NCBI GenBank assembly: GCA_965224435.1
Contig: OZ245048.1
Span: forward strand, 3,906,001-3,970,000
Direction of reading: 5' to 3'
Length of the DNA: 64,000 nucleotides
Source of the DNA: JAJRQY01 sp965224435
GTDB lineage: Bacteria > Actinomycetota > Acidimicrobiia > Acidimicrobiales > SZUA-35
Positions 1 through 8,671 of this stretch are shown one piece after another. How positions within the stretch are numbered: position 1 is the first letter of the stretch; each line of letters starts with the position of its first letter. Made by a program: the position numbers and the translations under genes. The notes under the pieces are model-generated. The model saw only the letters and a program-made list of their open reading frames with translations, made no database searches and had not been told where the DNA came from.

Positions 1-3000
1 AGCAACAAAGTATCCACGCCGAACCTGGCCCCGATCTTCCAGTTCCTTCAGCACCGGATAGACGCCGGCGAAGCCACCCTCGGCCCCCTCGGCCAAGGCC
101 ATCTCCCGGGTCAGCACTCCGTATCGCTCCAACAGCTGTAGGGCTCGGGTAGCGATGATCTCGGTCGACAAGGGTGCCGGTTCTCGCAGCGGTGCGACCA
201 GTGACCAGCGTCCGGTTCCCGCCGGTGGGCCAAGGCGAGAGATGGATCGCAGGTTGGGGCGTCGAGAACCCCGCCGACTTTTGGTCGACGACTTCTTGGG
301 GGACGCTCCACCGATGACGGCACGAAGCGGGGTCAGGGAATCGTTGGTTACCTCACCGGCCCAGACCAGGTCCCACAAGGCGTTCAAGATGGCTGGGTCG
401 TCATAAGCGAGGCTGGCGGCTTGGGTTGCGGCTACCAGGTCTGACCAGAACACCGCCCCACGCTCGGCCAAGAAGTCTCGCAGGATCTGGTGGAGCTCTC
501 CCTCTGGCGGGTCATTGGGTTCGGGCAAAAGCATGGGGGCCTGGTCGCGCCATACCAGTCGGATCCGCCCGTCTCCGGACCCAAGAGATCCAGCTCCAGC
601 CCATACCACTTCGCCCGCGGTGAGAAGGGTGTCGAGATCGGCCGGGGAGTACGACGAGATTCGGGCAGTCAGGATGTCGGCCTCCAAAGCAGAAGCCGGA
701 AGGGCTGCACCTTGCAGGGCGGTGATTACTTCGGACAAGCCGTCTACGCCGTGTAGCCGTCGTGCACCTTGGCTGGCAACATGTTGCCAGGCGGGAAGAA
801 AGCGGGCCAAGACGTCTTGCTCAACTGGCTCAACTTCGCGGCGCAGGGCAGCCAGCGAGCGCCGCCGCAGCTGGCGCAAGACCTCGGTATGGCACCACTC
901 TCGTTCCACTCCGTCAGGCCGGAACTCGCCCCGAACAATCCGTCCCTGACGTTCAAGCTCTTCTAACCCGGCTCGGGTTCGCTCGGCCTCCAGGCCGTAG
1001 CGGGCAGCAACCTCAACGGTGAGGAACGGCCCATGGGTTCGGGCGTAGCGAGTGAGCAGGTCACCAAAGGGATCGGCCACCGAATCGGTGAAGGCTTGGG
1101 GCAAGCCCGGGGGCAGGGCAACACCCAGCGCGTCACGAAGACGGGAGGCGTCTTCGCTGGCGGCCAGCCGTTTCTCACCGGCGACAGCCACCTCGATCAA
1201 GCGGCGATCCTTGAGAAGCTCGGCCACCGTCAACTCAGCGTCGATGCCACCGTCATTCAGTGGTAGCACTCGTTCGGCGATCTCAGCTTGGGTGAGTGGT
1301 CCAAGCCAGCGCAACAGGTCTTCCACATGGTCGACCGACTTGGCTTGCCAACTCTCCACCGTCCTCTGCAGCTCGGTCTCGATCGAGAACAGGACATCTG
1401 GGTCCAGCAGTTCGCGCAGTTCCTCGGCGCCAAGCAGGTCCCGCAGCAGTTCCCGATCCAGCGACAGGGCGGCTGCCCGACGTTCGGCCAGCGGGGCGTC
1501 ACCCTCGTACATGTATTGGGCGATCCAGCCGAACAGGAGGGAGGCCGCCATGGGTGAAGCCGAGTCGGTGTCGACGGCAACTACCTTGATCTTGCGACTA
1601 CGAAGGTCACCCAGCACCTGCCGCAAACCGGGGATGTCAAAGACGTCGTTGACACATTCCCGAGTTGTTTCCAACAGCATGGGGAAGGTCGGGTACTTGG
1701 CCGCCACCGCCAACAGGTCAGCCGCCTTTTGGCGTTGTTGCCACAAGGGGGTGCGACGATCGGGTCGACGGCGAGGAAGAAGGAGAGCCCGAGCCGAGGC
1801 TTCACGAAAGCGAGATGCGAACAATGCGGTGTTGGGGAGGCGGCTGATGAGAAGCTCATCCAGATCATCTGGATCAATCAGCAGTTCGTCGTTGGGGAGC
1901 TTGTCGATGGCTTCGGGCAGGCGAAGCACGATGCCGTCATCGCTCCACATGAGTTCGACGTCCCAACCCCACTGATCGGCCATGCGATGTTGCAGCGCCA
2001 TGCCCCAAGGAGCGTGGACTTGGGCTCCGTAGGGGGTGAGGATGCAGATTCGCCAGTCGCCGATCTCGTCTCGGAAGCGTTCGACGATGACGGTTCGGTC
2101 ATCGGGTAGTCGACCGGTGGCTTCGACCTGTTCATCCAGATAGCCCAGCAGGTTGGTGGCAGCCAGGGTGTCCAGTGAGCTTCGTTCTCGTAGCCGGGTG
2201 ATGGCCTCATCTCGGGGAAGGTTGCTGATCTCGCGGATGAAGGTGGCGATGGCTCGGCCAAGTTCGAGCGGGCGGCCGGGTCCGTCGCCATGCCAGAACG
2301 GCATCTTGCCTGGCTGGCCGGGAGCGGGAATGACGACCACTCGTTCGTGGGTGATGTCTTCGATTCGCCAGGTGCTTGCGCCAAGCAGGAAGGTCTCACC
2401 CGGCCGAGATTCGTACACCATTTCCTCGTCCAGCTCGCCCACTCGGGTTCCGTCGGGCAGGAAGACGCCGTAGAGGCCACGGTCAGGGATGGTTCCTCCG
2501 GAGGTGACGGCCAGGCGTTGGGCTCCGGGGCGACCACGCACGACCCCTTCAACCCGGTCCCAGTTGACTCGAGGACGGAGCTCGGCAAATTCATCCGAGG
2601 GGTAGCGGCCGGCCAGCATGTCCAGGGTGTTGTTGAAAGCTTCGTCGGAGATGTCGGCGAAGTTGGCTGCACCTCGCATCATCGACAACAGCTCATCAAC
2701 CGGCCAGTCGTCCATGGCGCAGGCAGCCACGATCTGTTGGGCCAGGACATCCAGCGGGTTGCGGGGGTAGTGGGTCTCTTCGATGAGCCCGGTCTTCATT
2801 CGCTCGACCACCACGGCGGCTTCCAACAGATCAGCGCGGTGTTTGGGGAAGAGCTTGCCAACACTGGGTGCACCAACCTGGTGACCGGCGCGGCCGATGC
2901 GTTGCAGCCCTCGACTAACAGCTCCCGGGGACTCGACCTGGATGACCAGATCGACCGCACCCATGTCGATGCCCAACTCCAAAGACGAGGTGGCGACAAT

Positions 3001-4122
3001 GCCTTTGAGTACTCCTCGTTTGAGTTCGTCTTCGATCTGGAGTCGCTGGCTTCGACTGAGCGAACCGTGGTGGGCTTTCACTAGTTCTTCGCCCGGCATT
3101 GGTGGGCGGCCTTCGGCTTCGGCCGACCGGTTCTCACCGGTCATTGCCAGCTCATTCAAGCGAGTAGCAAGACGTTCGGCCAGACGTCGAGCGTTGACGA
3201 AGATGATGGTCGACTGGTGTTCTTGAATCAGCTCCAGCAGGCGGGGATGCATGGATGGCCAGATGGAGCGGCGGGGCATCGAGCCCTCGTCCAGCGGAAC
3301 GACATCCGTACTGGTTTCCCGCTCTCCCAGGTTGGCCATGTCCTCGACAGGAATGATGACCTCAACATCCAACTGCTTGGAGATGCCGGTATCGATGATG
3401 GTGACCGGTCGAAGCTGGCGAGACCCATTGCTGATGTCGGTTGGATCCGTAGGTTCGGTGCCACCTAGGAACCGGGCGATCTCTTCCAACGGGCGCTGGG
3501 TGGCGGAGAGACCAATGCGTTGGGGAGGTCGGTCGGTGATGGCTTCTAAGCGTTCGAGGGTGATGGCCATGTGGGCACCGCGCTTGGTGGCGGCCAGGGC
3601 ATGAATCTCATCGATGATGACGGTTTCGACGCCGGCCAGGGTTTCGCGGATCTTGCTGGTCAGCATGAGGTAGAGCGACTCGGGGGTGGTGATCAGCAGG
3701 TCTGGTGGGTTGGTAGCCAGCTTGCGCCGTTCGGAGGCGGGTGTGTCGCCGGAACGGATGGCAACGTGGGGTTCAGTGAACGGTTCGCCGAGGCGTTCGG
3801 CTGCTAGACGGATTCCTTGCAGGGGACCACGCAAGTTCTTCTCCACATCGACCGCTAGGGCTCGAAGGGGCGAGATGTAAAGGATGCGAGTGCGGTGATT
3901 CTTATCGTCCGGGGTTGGCCGACTGGTCAGCTGGTCGAGGCCCCAGAAGAAGGCCGACAGGGTTTTGCCGGAGCCTGTCGGGGCCAAGATGAGGGTGTGC
4001 TCGCCCCGAGCAATAGCAGGCCAGCCTTCGACCTGGGGTGGGGTCGGCTCCACGAAGGTGGTACTGAACCAGGCTGCTGCTGAGCGGCTGAACCCGTCCA
4101 GGGCTGGGTGTGGTGATGACAT
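1..4122 (-). CDS. lhr: Lhr-type ATP-dependent helicase (3' end outside window)
   Basis: Large superfamily 2 DNA/RNA helicase linked in other bacteria to DNA repair. One frame is open from ATG 4122 to the window edge (1374 codons), so the C-terminus is missing. Walker A APTGSGKT is at residues 47-54 and the DEIH box at 171-174. The motif V/VI region (SLELGIDMG, then QRIGRAGHQ) lies near 2880-3000, and the Lhr winged-helix/beta-barrel and C-terminal part follows. The last visible segment (GGFAGVYPVLKELE) matches the late Lhr-C region, so roughly 100-200 residues are probably lost. I see no frameshift. The family is about 1500 residues. Antisense open frames over this gene are shadows. Confidence 0.95.
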   Translation of the reverse strand, partial: MSSPHPALDGFSRSAAAWFSTTFVEPTPPQVEGWPAIARGEHTLILAPTGSGKTLSAFFWGLDQLTSRPTPDDKNHRTRILYISPLRALAVDVEKNLRGPLQGIRLAAERLGEPFTEPHVAIRSGDTPASERRKLATNPPDLLITTPESLYLMLTSKIRETLAGVETVIIDEIHALAATKRGAHMAITLERLEAITDRPPQRIGLSATQRPLEEIARFLGGTEPTDPTDISNGSRQLRPVTIIDTGISKQLDVEVIIPVEDMANLGERETSTDVVPLDEGSMPRRSIWPSMHPRLLELIQEHQSTIIFVNARRLAERLATRLNELAMTGENRSAEAEGRPPMPGEELVKAHHGSLSRSQRLQIEDELKRGVLKGIVATSSLELGIDMGAVDLVIQVESPGAVSRGLQRIGRAGHQVGAPSVGKLFPKHRADLLEAAVVVERMKTGLIEETHYPRNPLDVLAQQIVAACAMDDWPVDELLSMMRGAANFADISDEAFNNTLDMLAGRYPSDEFAELRPRVNWDRVEGVVRGRPGAQRLAVTSGGTIPDRGLYGVFLPDGTRVGELDEEMVYESRPGETFLLGASTWRIEDITHERVVVIPAPGQPGKMPFWHGDGPGRPLELGRAIATFIREISNLPRDEAITRLRERSSLDTLAATNLLGYLDEQVEATGRLPDDRTVIVERFRDEIGDWRICILTPYGAQVHAPWGMALQHRMADQWGWDVELMWSDDGIVLRLPEAIDKLPNDELLIDPDDLDELLISRLPNTALFASRFREASARALLLPRRRPDRRTPLWQQRQKAADLLAVAAKYPTFPMLLETTRECVNDVFDIPGLRQVLGDLRSRKIKVVAVDTDSASPMAASLLFGWIAQYMYEGDAPLAERRAAALSLDRELLRDLLGAEELRELLDPDVLFSIETELQRTVESWQAKSVDHVEDLLRWLGPLTQAEIAERVLPLNDGGIDAELTVAELLKDRRLIEVAVAGEKRLAASEDASRLRDALGVALPPGLPQAFTDSVADPFGDLLTRYARTHGPFLTVEVAARYGLEAERTRAGLEELERQGRIVRGEFRPDGVEREWCHTEVLRQLRRRSLAALRREVEPVEQDVLARFLPAWQHVASQGARRLHGVDGLSEVITALQGAALPASALEADILTARISSYSPADLDTLLTAGEVVWAGAGSLGSGDGRIRLVWRDQAPMLLPEPNDPPEGELHQILRDFLAERGAVFWSDLVAATQAASLAYDDPAILNALWDLVWAGEVTNDSLTPLRAVIGGASPKKSSTKSRRGSRRPNLRSISRLGPPAGTGRWSLVAPLREPAPLSTEIIATRALQLLERYGVLTREMALAEGAEGGFAGVYPVLKELEDRGQVRRGYFVA

Positions 4123-4159
4123 CGCCTCATCAAGCTACCGAGCCCTAATGACGGAGCCC

Positions 4160-4654
4160 TCACTCAGCAATGAGACCCGGCCTGCGATCCGAGGTACCTG
4201 CTCCGCCAGCGAGCTTCCGGGCCATCACCATTGCGATTACGAAGAGCAAGAACTCCAGGACCATGCCCGGCATCGCCACGGCGGTGAAGGGCTCGATCCA
4301 GAACATCGAGAGCCGGACCGGTAGGACAATTTCCAGAACGAGTCGCGCCGCCCATAGGACGGACTTGATCAGAAGATAGGGGAACAGCAGGTCCTGGTAC
4401 CGACCGACCGACGCAGCCAGGAGAAGACCTACCATCCCAAAGGCCACCAATAGGATCCCGGTGGAGAAGGTGACCAGAAGTACAAAGTCATCCTCAATCT
4501 GAGACAGCTCGGCCAGTCCGGGTGAGCGGTGAAGAAACACCGGCATGGCAAAGTGCAGGAATCCAACCGCTAACTCCACCACAGCAGTAGTGATCAGCAA
4601 CCAACGGATCCGGGTAAGAAACCGATCAGTCGAGGGCTCCTGGGCGCCGCTCAC
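4160..4654 (-). CDS. four-TM membrane protein encoded with an ECF sigma factor
   Basis: Protein of 164 residues with about four hydrophobic segments and no domain I recognise. I chose GTG 4654 because it overlaps the sigma-factor stop (GTGA) and has GGGGG just upstream; a longer GTG start at 4699 is also open. The overlap implies translational coupling to the sigma gene. Position suggests a membrane partner or effector of the sigma factor, in the place where an anti-sigma factor would be expected, but there is no visible zinc anti-sigma motif (HxxxCxxC). The functional link is inference from context only. Confidence 0.75.
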   Translation of the reverse strand: MSGAQEPSTDRFLTRIRWLLITTAVVELAVGFLHFAMPVFLHRSPGLAELSQIEDDFVLLVTFSTGILLVAFGMVGLLLAASVGRYQDLLFPYLLIKSVLWAARLVLEIVLPVRLSMFWIEPFTAVAMPGMVLEFLLFVIAMVMARKLAGGAGTSDRRPGLIAE

Positions 4655-5457
4655 TGTTCCCCCAACAGGCTTGATGATGTTGCCAGAACCGAACGCCACC
4701 GTTCAAGAATCGCAGCGGGTACATCCTGGTCAAGGCTTGATCGCATCACGGCCTCGACACTTTGCAGTTGTTCGATCTCTGCCATGACGTCACCCACCTC
4801 GTTCGCCTTACCGCTTGAGCGGGGCCGAATTCGTCCGAGTTCGACGGCACGATTCACCCGCCCGGTGCAATGGCACTTAGCCGTAACATCGGTGAGTCCA
4901 CAGTCCTCCCTCATGAAGTTACGAATCTCGGACCTGGCCCTCGATAAACGCTTACGGAAAGTCGGTGCACTCACACCAATGATCTCTGCCGCCATCGGAC
5001 CCGGCAACTCCAGGATGTCGCCAAACACATAGGCCACACGATGTGGGCGGTCCAAACAGAGCAGCATCGCACCGGTGCAGGTCGCCTTCACATCGTTGGC
5101 CAGCGCCGTTAGCTCGGGCTGGAACTCCGGTTTGGGATCGGCCAGCCCATCCCGCAGATCCGCGGCCAAGACATCGAAGGAGAGAGCCTCAAATGCTCCT
5201 CGGCGTCGATCAAGAAGATGATTGACACCGATTCGGTAGACCCAAGTCTTGAGGGAGCTTCTTCCGTCAAAGGAATCGAGCTTGGTCACCACCTTGATGA
5301 GGATTTCCTGAGTGGCGTCCTCAGCATCGCGAACATCCCAGACCATGCGAACCGCGAGGCGGTAGATGTCGCCAAGCAACTGGTTCACCAGCTCGTTGAG
5401 GGAATCCTGGTCCCCGGTGAGCGCCTGCTTTCGCAATGCTTCCAGCTCTACAGACAT
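4651..5457 (-). CDS. ECF-type RNA polymerase sigma factor with Cys-containing C-terminal extension
   Basis: Sigma-70 family ECF factor of 268 residues. Region 2 carries DAEDATQEILIKV near residue 50. Region 4 carries a helix-turn-helix with GVSAPTFRKRLSRAR near 165-180. A C-terminal extension of about 80 residues follows and contains Cys residues (CGL, KCHC) of the kind found in some ECF subgroups. ATG 5457 is chosen because GGAGG lies 6 bases upstream; upstream TTG/CTC codons are unlikely starts. There is no SnoaL-like domain, so it is not a typical ECF41 protein even though its promoter resembles the ECF41 motif. It overlaps the downstream membrane gene by 4 bases. Confidence 0.92.
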   Translation of the reverse strand: MSVELEALRKQALTGDQDSLNELVNQLLGDIYRLAVRMVWDVRDAEDATQEILIKVVTKLDSFDGRSSLKTWVYRIGVNHLLDRRRGAFEALSFDVLAADLRDGLADPKPEFQPELTALANDVKATCTGAMLLCLDRPHRVAYVFGDILELPGPMAAEIIGVSAPTFRKRLSRARSEIRNFMREDCGLTDVTAKCHCTGRVNRAVELGRIRPRSSGKANEVGDVMAEIEQLQSVEAVMRSSLDQDVPAAILERWRSVLATSSSLLGEQ

Positions 5458-5500
5458 GAGCAACCTCCATTGTCTTCATCTCTATTCATCATCACCCCAC

Positions 5501-5530
5501 TTAGACGCAAGAGATGGGCCGGGTGTGACC
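5501..5530 (-). promoter_or_regulatory. ECF-type promoter upstream of the sigma gene (probable autoregulation)
   Basis: On the minus strand GGTCACA (5530-5524) is followed, after exactly 16 bases, by CGTCTAA (5507-5501). This fits the published ECF41 promoter TGTCACA-N16-CGTC with one change. It would start transcription a few tens of bases upstream of ATG 5457. ECF factors commonly drive their own promoter, so autoregulation is the natural reading; it is untested. Confidence 0.7.
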
Positions 5531-5674
5531 GTTTTGGGGACACAATTGATGAGCTAGACCACACATCGTAGGGGTCGGCACCGTGCAGGCTAGTTCTGCG
5601 GCTACACCCGAGATTGTCGAACGCTTGATGAAGGTTCACGATGCCAACACGGACACAACTCAAATATGTAACAC

Positions 5675-5703
5675 TTGTTTCATATCTGATCTCTATGTAT
5701 TAG
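5675..5703 (+). promoter_or_regulatory. possible promoter of the MNT-HEPN pair, near-leaderless
   Basis: TTGTTT (5675-5680) and TATTAG (5698-5703) are separated by 17 bases. The ATG of the downstream gene is at 5713, so the transcript would start at or within a few bases of the start codon. No good Shine-Dalgarno sequence is present. Leaderless transcripts are common in Actinobacteria. Confidence 0.4.
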
Positions 5704-5712
5704 GGTGGCGAT

Positions 5713-6336
5713 ATGGACTTCGTTCATCCTGTCGAGGCCGTAATCCCGGGAACGCAAGGGCGAGTGCTTGCCGTGCTCGCCGAGACCACCGCCGAGCTCA
5801 ACCTACGAACCGTGGCTCGACTCGCCAGCGTGAGCCCGGCCCAGGCCTCGCGAGTGCTCCCAGGCCTCGTCAAACTCGGTCTCATCGAACGACGGGAAGT
5901 GCCACCTTCATCGTTGTTTCGACTCAACCGGCAGAACCTCGCCGCACAAATGATCGTCGAACTGGCCCGGTCGCACGACACGGCCCTTCAACGCATCGGT
6001 GCCGCCGCCAGCGAGCTACCGCTTCCACCAGCAAGCGTGATCATCTTTGGATCGTTCGCTCGACGTGAGGCCGACCGTGAGAGCGACATCGACGCAGTAT
6101 TCGTTCGCCCAGACGACATCGGTGGTGACGATGACACATGGGCCTCGGGGATTGAGAATTGGCGCAGCACTGTCCAAGCAATCACGGGCAATCCCGTCGA
6201 GGTCATCGAGATCACCCAATTGGAGGCCGTCGAGAAGCTCTCAGGCAAGGCACAGCTCTGGGGTGACATCATCAGCGAGGGTGTGATCGTCCATGGTGCG
6301 TCACTCGATGAACTCAAAGGTGGAGTCTGTGCCTAA
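5713..6336 (+). CDS. winged-helix plus MNT-type nucleotidyltransferase (probable antitoxin)
   Basis: Protein of 207 residues with two parts. Residues about 15-70 look like a winged helix-turn-helix (LRTVARLASVSPAQASRVL). Residues about 105-195 form a minimal nucleotidyltransferase with GSFARREADRESDID at 113-127; the D-x-D pair is Asp125/Asp127. In HEPN-MNT toxin-antitoxin modules the MNT partner adenylylates the HEPN toxin, and here it is followed with an 8-base overlap by a HEPN-like gene. The N-terminal winged helix could provide autoregulation of the pair. Family assignment is firm; the toxin-antitoxin role is inferred. Confidence 0.85.
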   Translation: MDFVHPVEAVIPGTQGRVLAVLAETTAELNLRTVARLASVSPAQASRVLPGLVKLGLIERREVPPSSLFRLNRQNLAAQMIVELARSHDTALQRIGAAASELPLPPASVIIFGSFARREADRESDIDAVFVRPDDIGGDDDTWASGIENWRSTVQAITGNPVEVIEITQLEAVEKLSGKAQLWGDIISEGVIVHGASLDELKGGVCA

Positions 6337-6736
6337 GCCAATGCGGACACGGCCAGTGACCGCCGCACAGATACACGCGTACGCTAGTAAGGCCGAAGAG
6401 TACGCTGCGGCTGCTTCGAGCGAACTCGAGTCTGAGCGGCACATCGCGGCAACGAGCTTGGCGATTCATGCCGCAATCAACGCAGCCGATGCTGTTTGCG
6501 GCGCACGCCTCGGCCAACGTGCAGCTGCAGAGAACCATGACCTAGTTCTCACCCTGCTCAAACAGGCCGGGGCCGACGGAACCACAATTGCCAAAGACCT
6601 GCGCCGTCTCTTGCCACTCAAGACCAAGACCGAGTACGAACCCGATGACATCGCTCCCGGAGTAGCCAGGAAAGCAGTCGAGCGCGCCCAACGTTGCGTG
6701 GCACTTGCACGAGCAGTGGCCACAAGTTCTAGATAG
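6329..6736 (+). CDS. HEPN-domain protein (probable toxin of HEPN-MNT pair)
   Basis: All-helical protein of 135 residues with the HEPN pattern (AATSLAIHAAINAADAV, then NHDLVLTLL). An R-x5-H arrangement (Arg64 to His70) could be the HEPN ribonuclease motif, but it does not sit in the usual RN..aH context, so nuclease activity is uncertain. I chose GTG 6329, which overlaps the MNT stop by 8 bases and has GGTGGAG just upstream. Longer (6293) and shorter (ATG 6341) starts are possible. The alternative role is a non-catalytic HEPN partner. Confidence 0.8.
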   Translation: MPKPMRTRPVTAAQIHAYASKAEEYAAAASSELESERHIAATSLAIHAAINAADAVCGARLGQRAAAENHDLVLTLLKQAGADGTTIAKDLRRLLPLKTKTEYEPDDIAPGVARKAVERAQRCVALARAVATSSR

Positions 6737-6743
6737 CACGCCC

Positions 6744-7562
6744 ATGCCAATCGATCCTACCGAAAGCGAACGAACAGATCTGCGCCAAACCTTTGATGGC
6801 GAAGCCTTGCGGTACCACCGGGCCCGACCCGGCTACCCCGACGCAATCTTCGACTTGATTGCTGAAGCCGGTGCTCTGAACTCAACATCGAGTGTGTTGG
6901 AGGTCGGTGCGGGAACTGGTCAGGCCACCCGTTCGATGGCTACCCGGGGCTGGCAGATCACGGCCGTCGAGCTAGGCGCGTCTCTGGCCGAAGTCGGTCG
7001 ATCAGCGTTGAGGGAATTCGACAATGTCGAGTTTGTCACCGGAGATGTCGAAACCTTGAATCTCCCACTTGGCCAGTTCGACGCGGTGGTGGCCTTCACC
7101 TGTTTCCATTGGCTGGATCCTGAGACGCGGGCTGCGCGTCTGGCTTCCTTCTTGAAACCGGGTGGCCTCCTAGCCGTGGTGGACACCCACCACATCGCCA
7201 ATCAACCAGGCGACACCAGCGCAGAGTTCTTCGTCGAGAGCCAGACCATCCACGATCGTTGCATGCCAACAGACCGGGACGAATACGAGCTTCCGACCGT
7301 CGACCAGATCAAGCCTCGATTGCCCCTCTTGGAACACGACAACCTCGCAACAATGGTCGAGCATCGAGTCAAACACGACATCGCCTACACAGCTTCTGAG
7401 TACGTCGACGTTCTTGAGACCTATTCATCCCACCTGGCTCTGGAGCCCGGTACCCGTCGGAACCTGCTGGAAGAGATCGCGACCTGCATTGACACCAACT
7501 TCGGAGGCTCAATCGTCAAGCGCTACCTCTACACCCTGTCGCTTGCAAGACGGTCTGGCTAG
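6744..7562 (+). CDS. class I SAM-dependent methyltransferase
   Basis: Protein of 272 residues. It has the SAM-binding motif VLEVGAGTGQATRSMA near residue 47, an acidic residue after beta-2 (AVELG), and a FDAVVAFTCFHW post-motif typical of the methyltransferase-11/25 group; a KPGGLLAVVD strand follows. The substrate is not predictable. ATG 6744 is chosen because it starts just after the HEPN stop and just before the conserved N-terminus; the frame is open further upstream. It may be in one transcript with the membrane gene 9 bases downstream. Confidence 0.85.
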   Translation: MPIDPTESERTDLRQTFDGEALRYHRARPGYPDAIFDLIAEAGALNSTSSVLEVGAGTGQATRSMATRGWQITAVELGASLAEVGRSALREFDNVEFVTGDVETLNLPLGQFDAVVAFTCFHWLDPETRAARLASFLKPGGLLAVVDTHHIANQPGDTSAEFFVESQTIHDRCMPTDRDEYELPTVDQIKPRLPLLEHDNLATMVEHRVKHDIAYTASEYVDVLETYSSHLALEPGTRRNLLEEIATCIDTNFGGSIVKRYLYTLSLARRSG

Positions 7563-7571
7563 ATTGCCAGC

Positions 7572-8039
7572 GTGAATTCGAAAGCAGCCTCGTCGGAACC
7601 GAGCAACAAGAAGACCAGGTCAAGCCCAGCAGTCATCCGCTCCTTGCAGAACATGCGATTCAGTTCCGCTCTCATGGTGAGTTTGGGTTGGGCGGCCATC
7701 TTGGTCATCAGCCTTGTTCGACTCTATGACCAGGCCGAGGGCTGGGACGGAACGGGCACCGACCCACTCGATGGGGTTCCCGTGGTCTGGATTGGATTGA
7801 TCTTTGCTGTTGGCTACGTACCGCTGGCCTTGTACTTCGGGAAGAAGAAGCCAACCTCAATCGGCTCAACATTTGTCATGATCCTAGCCTTTCTGCCAAT
7901 GGCCATGATGTCCTTTGCCCTGGCCGCCGACCACACAATGGGCTCCGCCATGGGCGATCTCATCGCGGTGACAAGCGGCGTCCTGAACCTGGCTGTCATC
8001 GTGACCTCACTAATGATCTCGACCAGGTCTCACCGCTGA
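7572..8039 (+). CDS. small multi-pass membrane protein, unknown function
   Basis: Protein of 155 residues starting at GTG 7572. A basic, Ser-rich N-terminal tail of about 28 residues is followed by four likely membrane segments (near 33-50, 72-88, 99-118 and 130-148). I do not recognise the family. It lies 9 bases after a methyltransferase gene, so the two are probably co-transcribed. Confidence 0.65.
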   Translation: MNSKAASSEPSNKKTRSSPAVIRSLQNMRFSSALMVSLGWAAILVISLVRLYDQAEGWDGTGTDPLDGVPVVWIGLIFAVGYVPLALYFGKKKPTSIGSTFVMILAFLPMAMMSFALAADHTMGSAMGDLIAVTSGVLNLAVIVTSLMISTRSHR

Positions 8040-8127
8040 TCTCAGCTCACAATTGAGTCCACCGCTGCGACGGCCAGACAAGAACTTTGCTTCGTTGATA
8101 CTCACTAAGGTCCGTCGACTCACAAGC

Positions 8128-8451
8128 TCAGAAGGGGTCTCCACCAGCGATCCAGAATCCTCCGAGTTCTGCATCACTGCCTTCGGCAAGGACAGCGACA
8201 CCAACGCCATCCGGTACCGTGCCGACAAGTTGCTGGGCCAGGATTCGGGCGGCGTCTAGAGCCGATTCGATATCTGGGTAGACCGTATTGACCCTCTCAT
8301 GTCTAACAGTGGTCAGCTTCGTCTTGGATCCAGGCCGGACGAGAGATCGGCGCCACCATGGTTTTGCCTGCCATGCTTGCACTTGTGAGTCCACGTCCTC
8401 GACCGAAACACCATTGTGGTGGGTCGGAAAGGACACAGCGATTCGATACAC
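8128..8451 (-). CDS. small hypothetical protein
   Basis: Protein of 107 residues read from GTG 8451. Composition is protein-like (Trp-rich AWQAKPWWRRSL segment, then an alpha/beta C-terminal half), and antisense frames look less convincing. No motif or family is recognised and the ribosome-binding site is weak. It is the only plausible gene on this stretch of the minus strand. Confidence 0.5.
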   Translation of the reverse strand: MYRIAVSFPTHHNGVSVEDVDSQVQAWQAKPWWRRSLVRPGSKTKLTTVRHERVNTVYPDIESALDAARILAQQLVGTVPDGVGVAVLAEGSDAELGGFWIAGGDPF

Positions 8452-8520
8452 ACCACGATCCTAAGCCACATCCAAGCCAGGATTGACTACGCATTAAGTA
8501 GTGCCAGTTGCTACGAAAGC

Positions 8521-8631
8521 ATGCCGCTTCTGCGCCAAGTCACCGTTCTGATCTCTGACCCTGAAGATATTGATCTTCTTCTCGACGGTCTGGACCCTAT
8601 GAAGGCTGGCGTCTCTGTCCTAACCGTCTGA
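8521..8631 (+). other. very short open frame, possible gene remnant
   Basis: ATG 8521 opens a 36-residue frame whose residues 4-36 read like a beta-alpha-beta start (RQVTVLISDPEDIDLLLDGL, then a SVLTV strand). The shape recalls the start of DUF4347-type repeat proteins but stops at 8631. It could be a truncated remnant or chance. It lies in the 220-base gap between the hypothetical gene at 8451 and the ICMT-like gene at 8672. Confidence 0.25.
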
Positions 8632-8671
8632 CCACAAGCCTCACCATCATCGGTCCACTACGTTGTTCGTT

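Noticed and set aside
1052..3084. Several long plus-strand frames (for example 1052-1975 and 2290-3084) over the left region, and a minus frame at 1878-2672
   Set aside because: They overlap the continuous Lhr frame, which carries helicase motifs from 4122 to the window edge; the others lack motifs and have biased composition.
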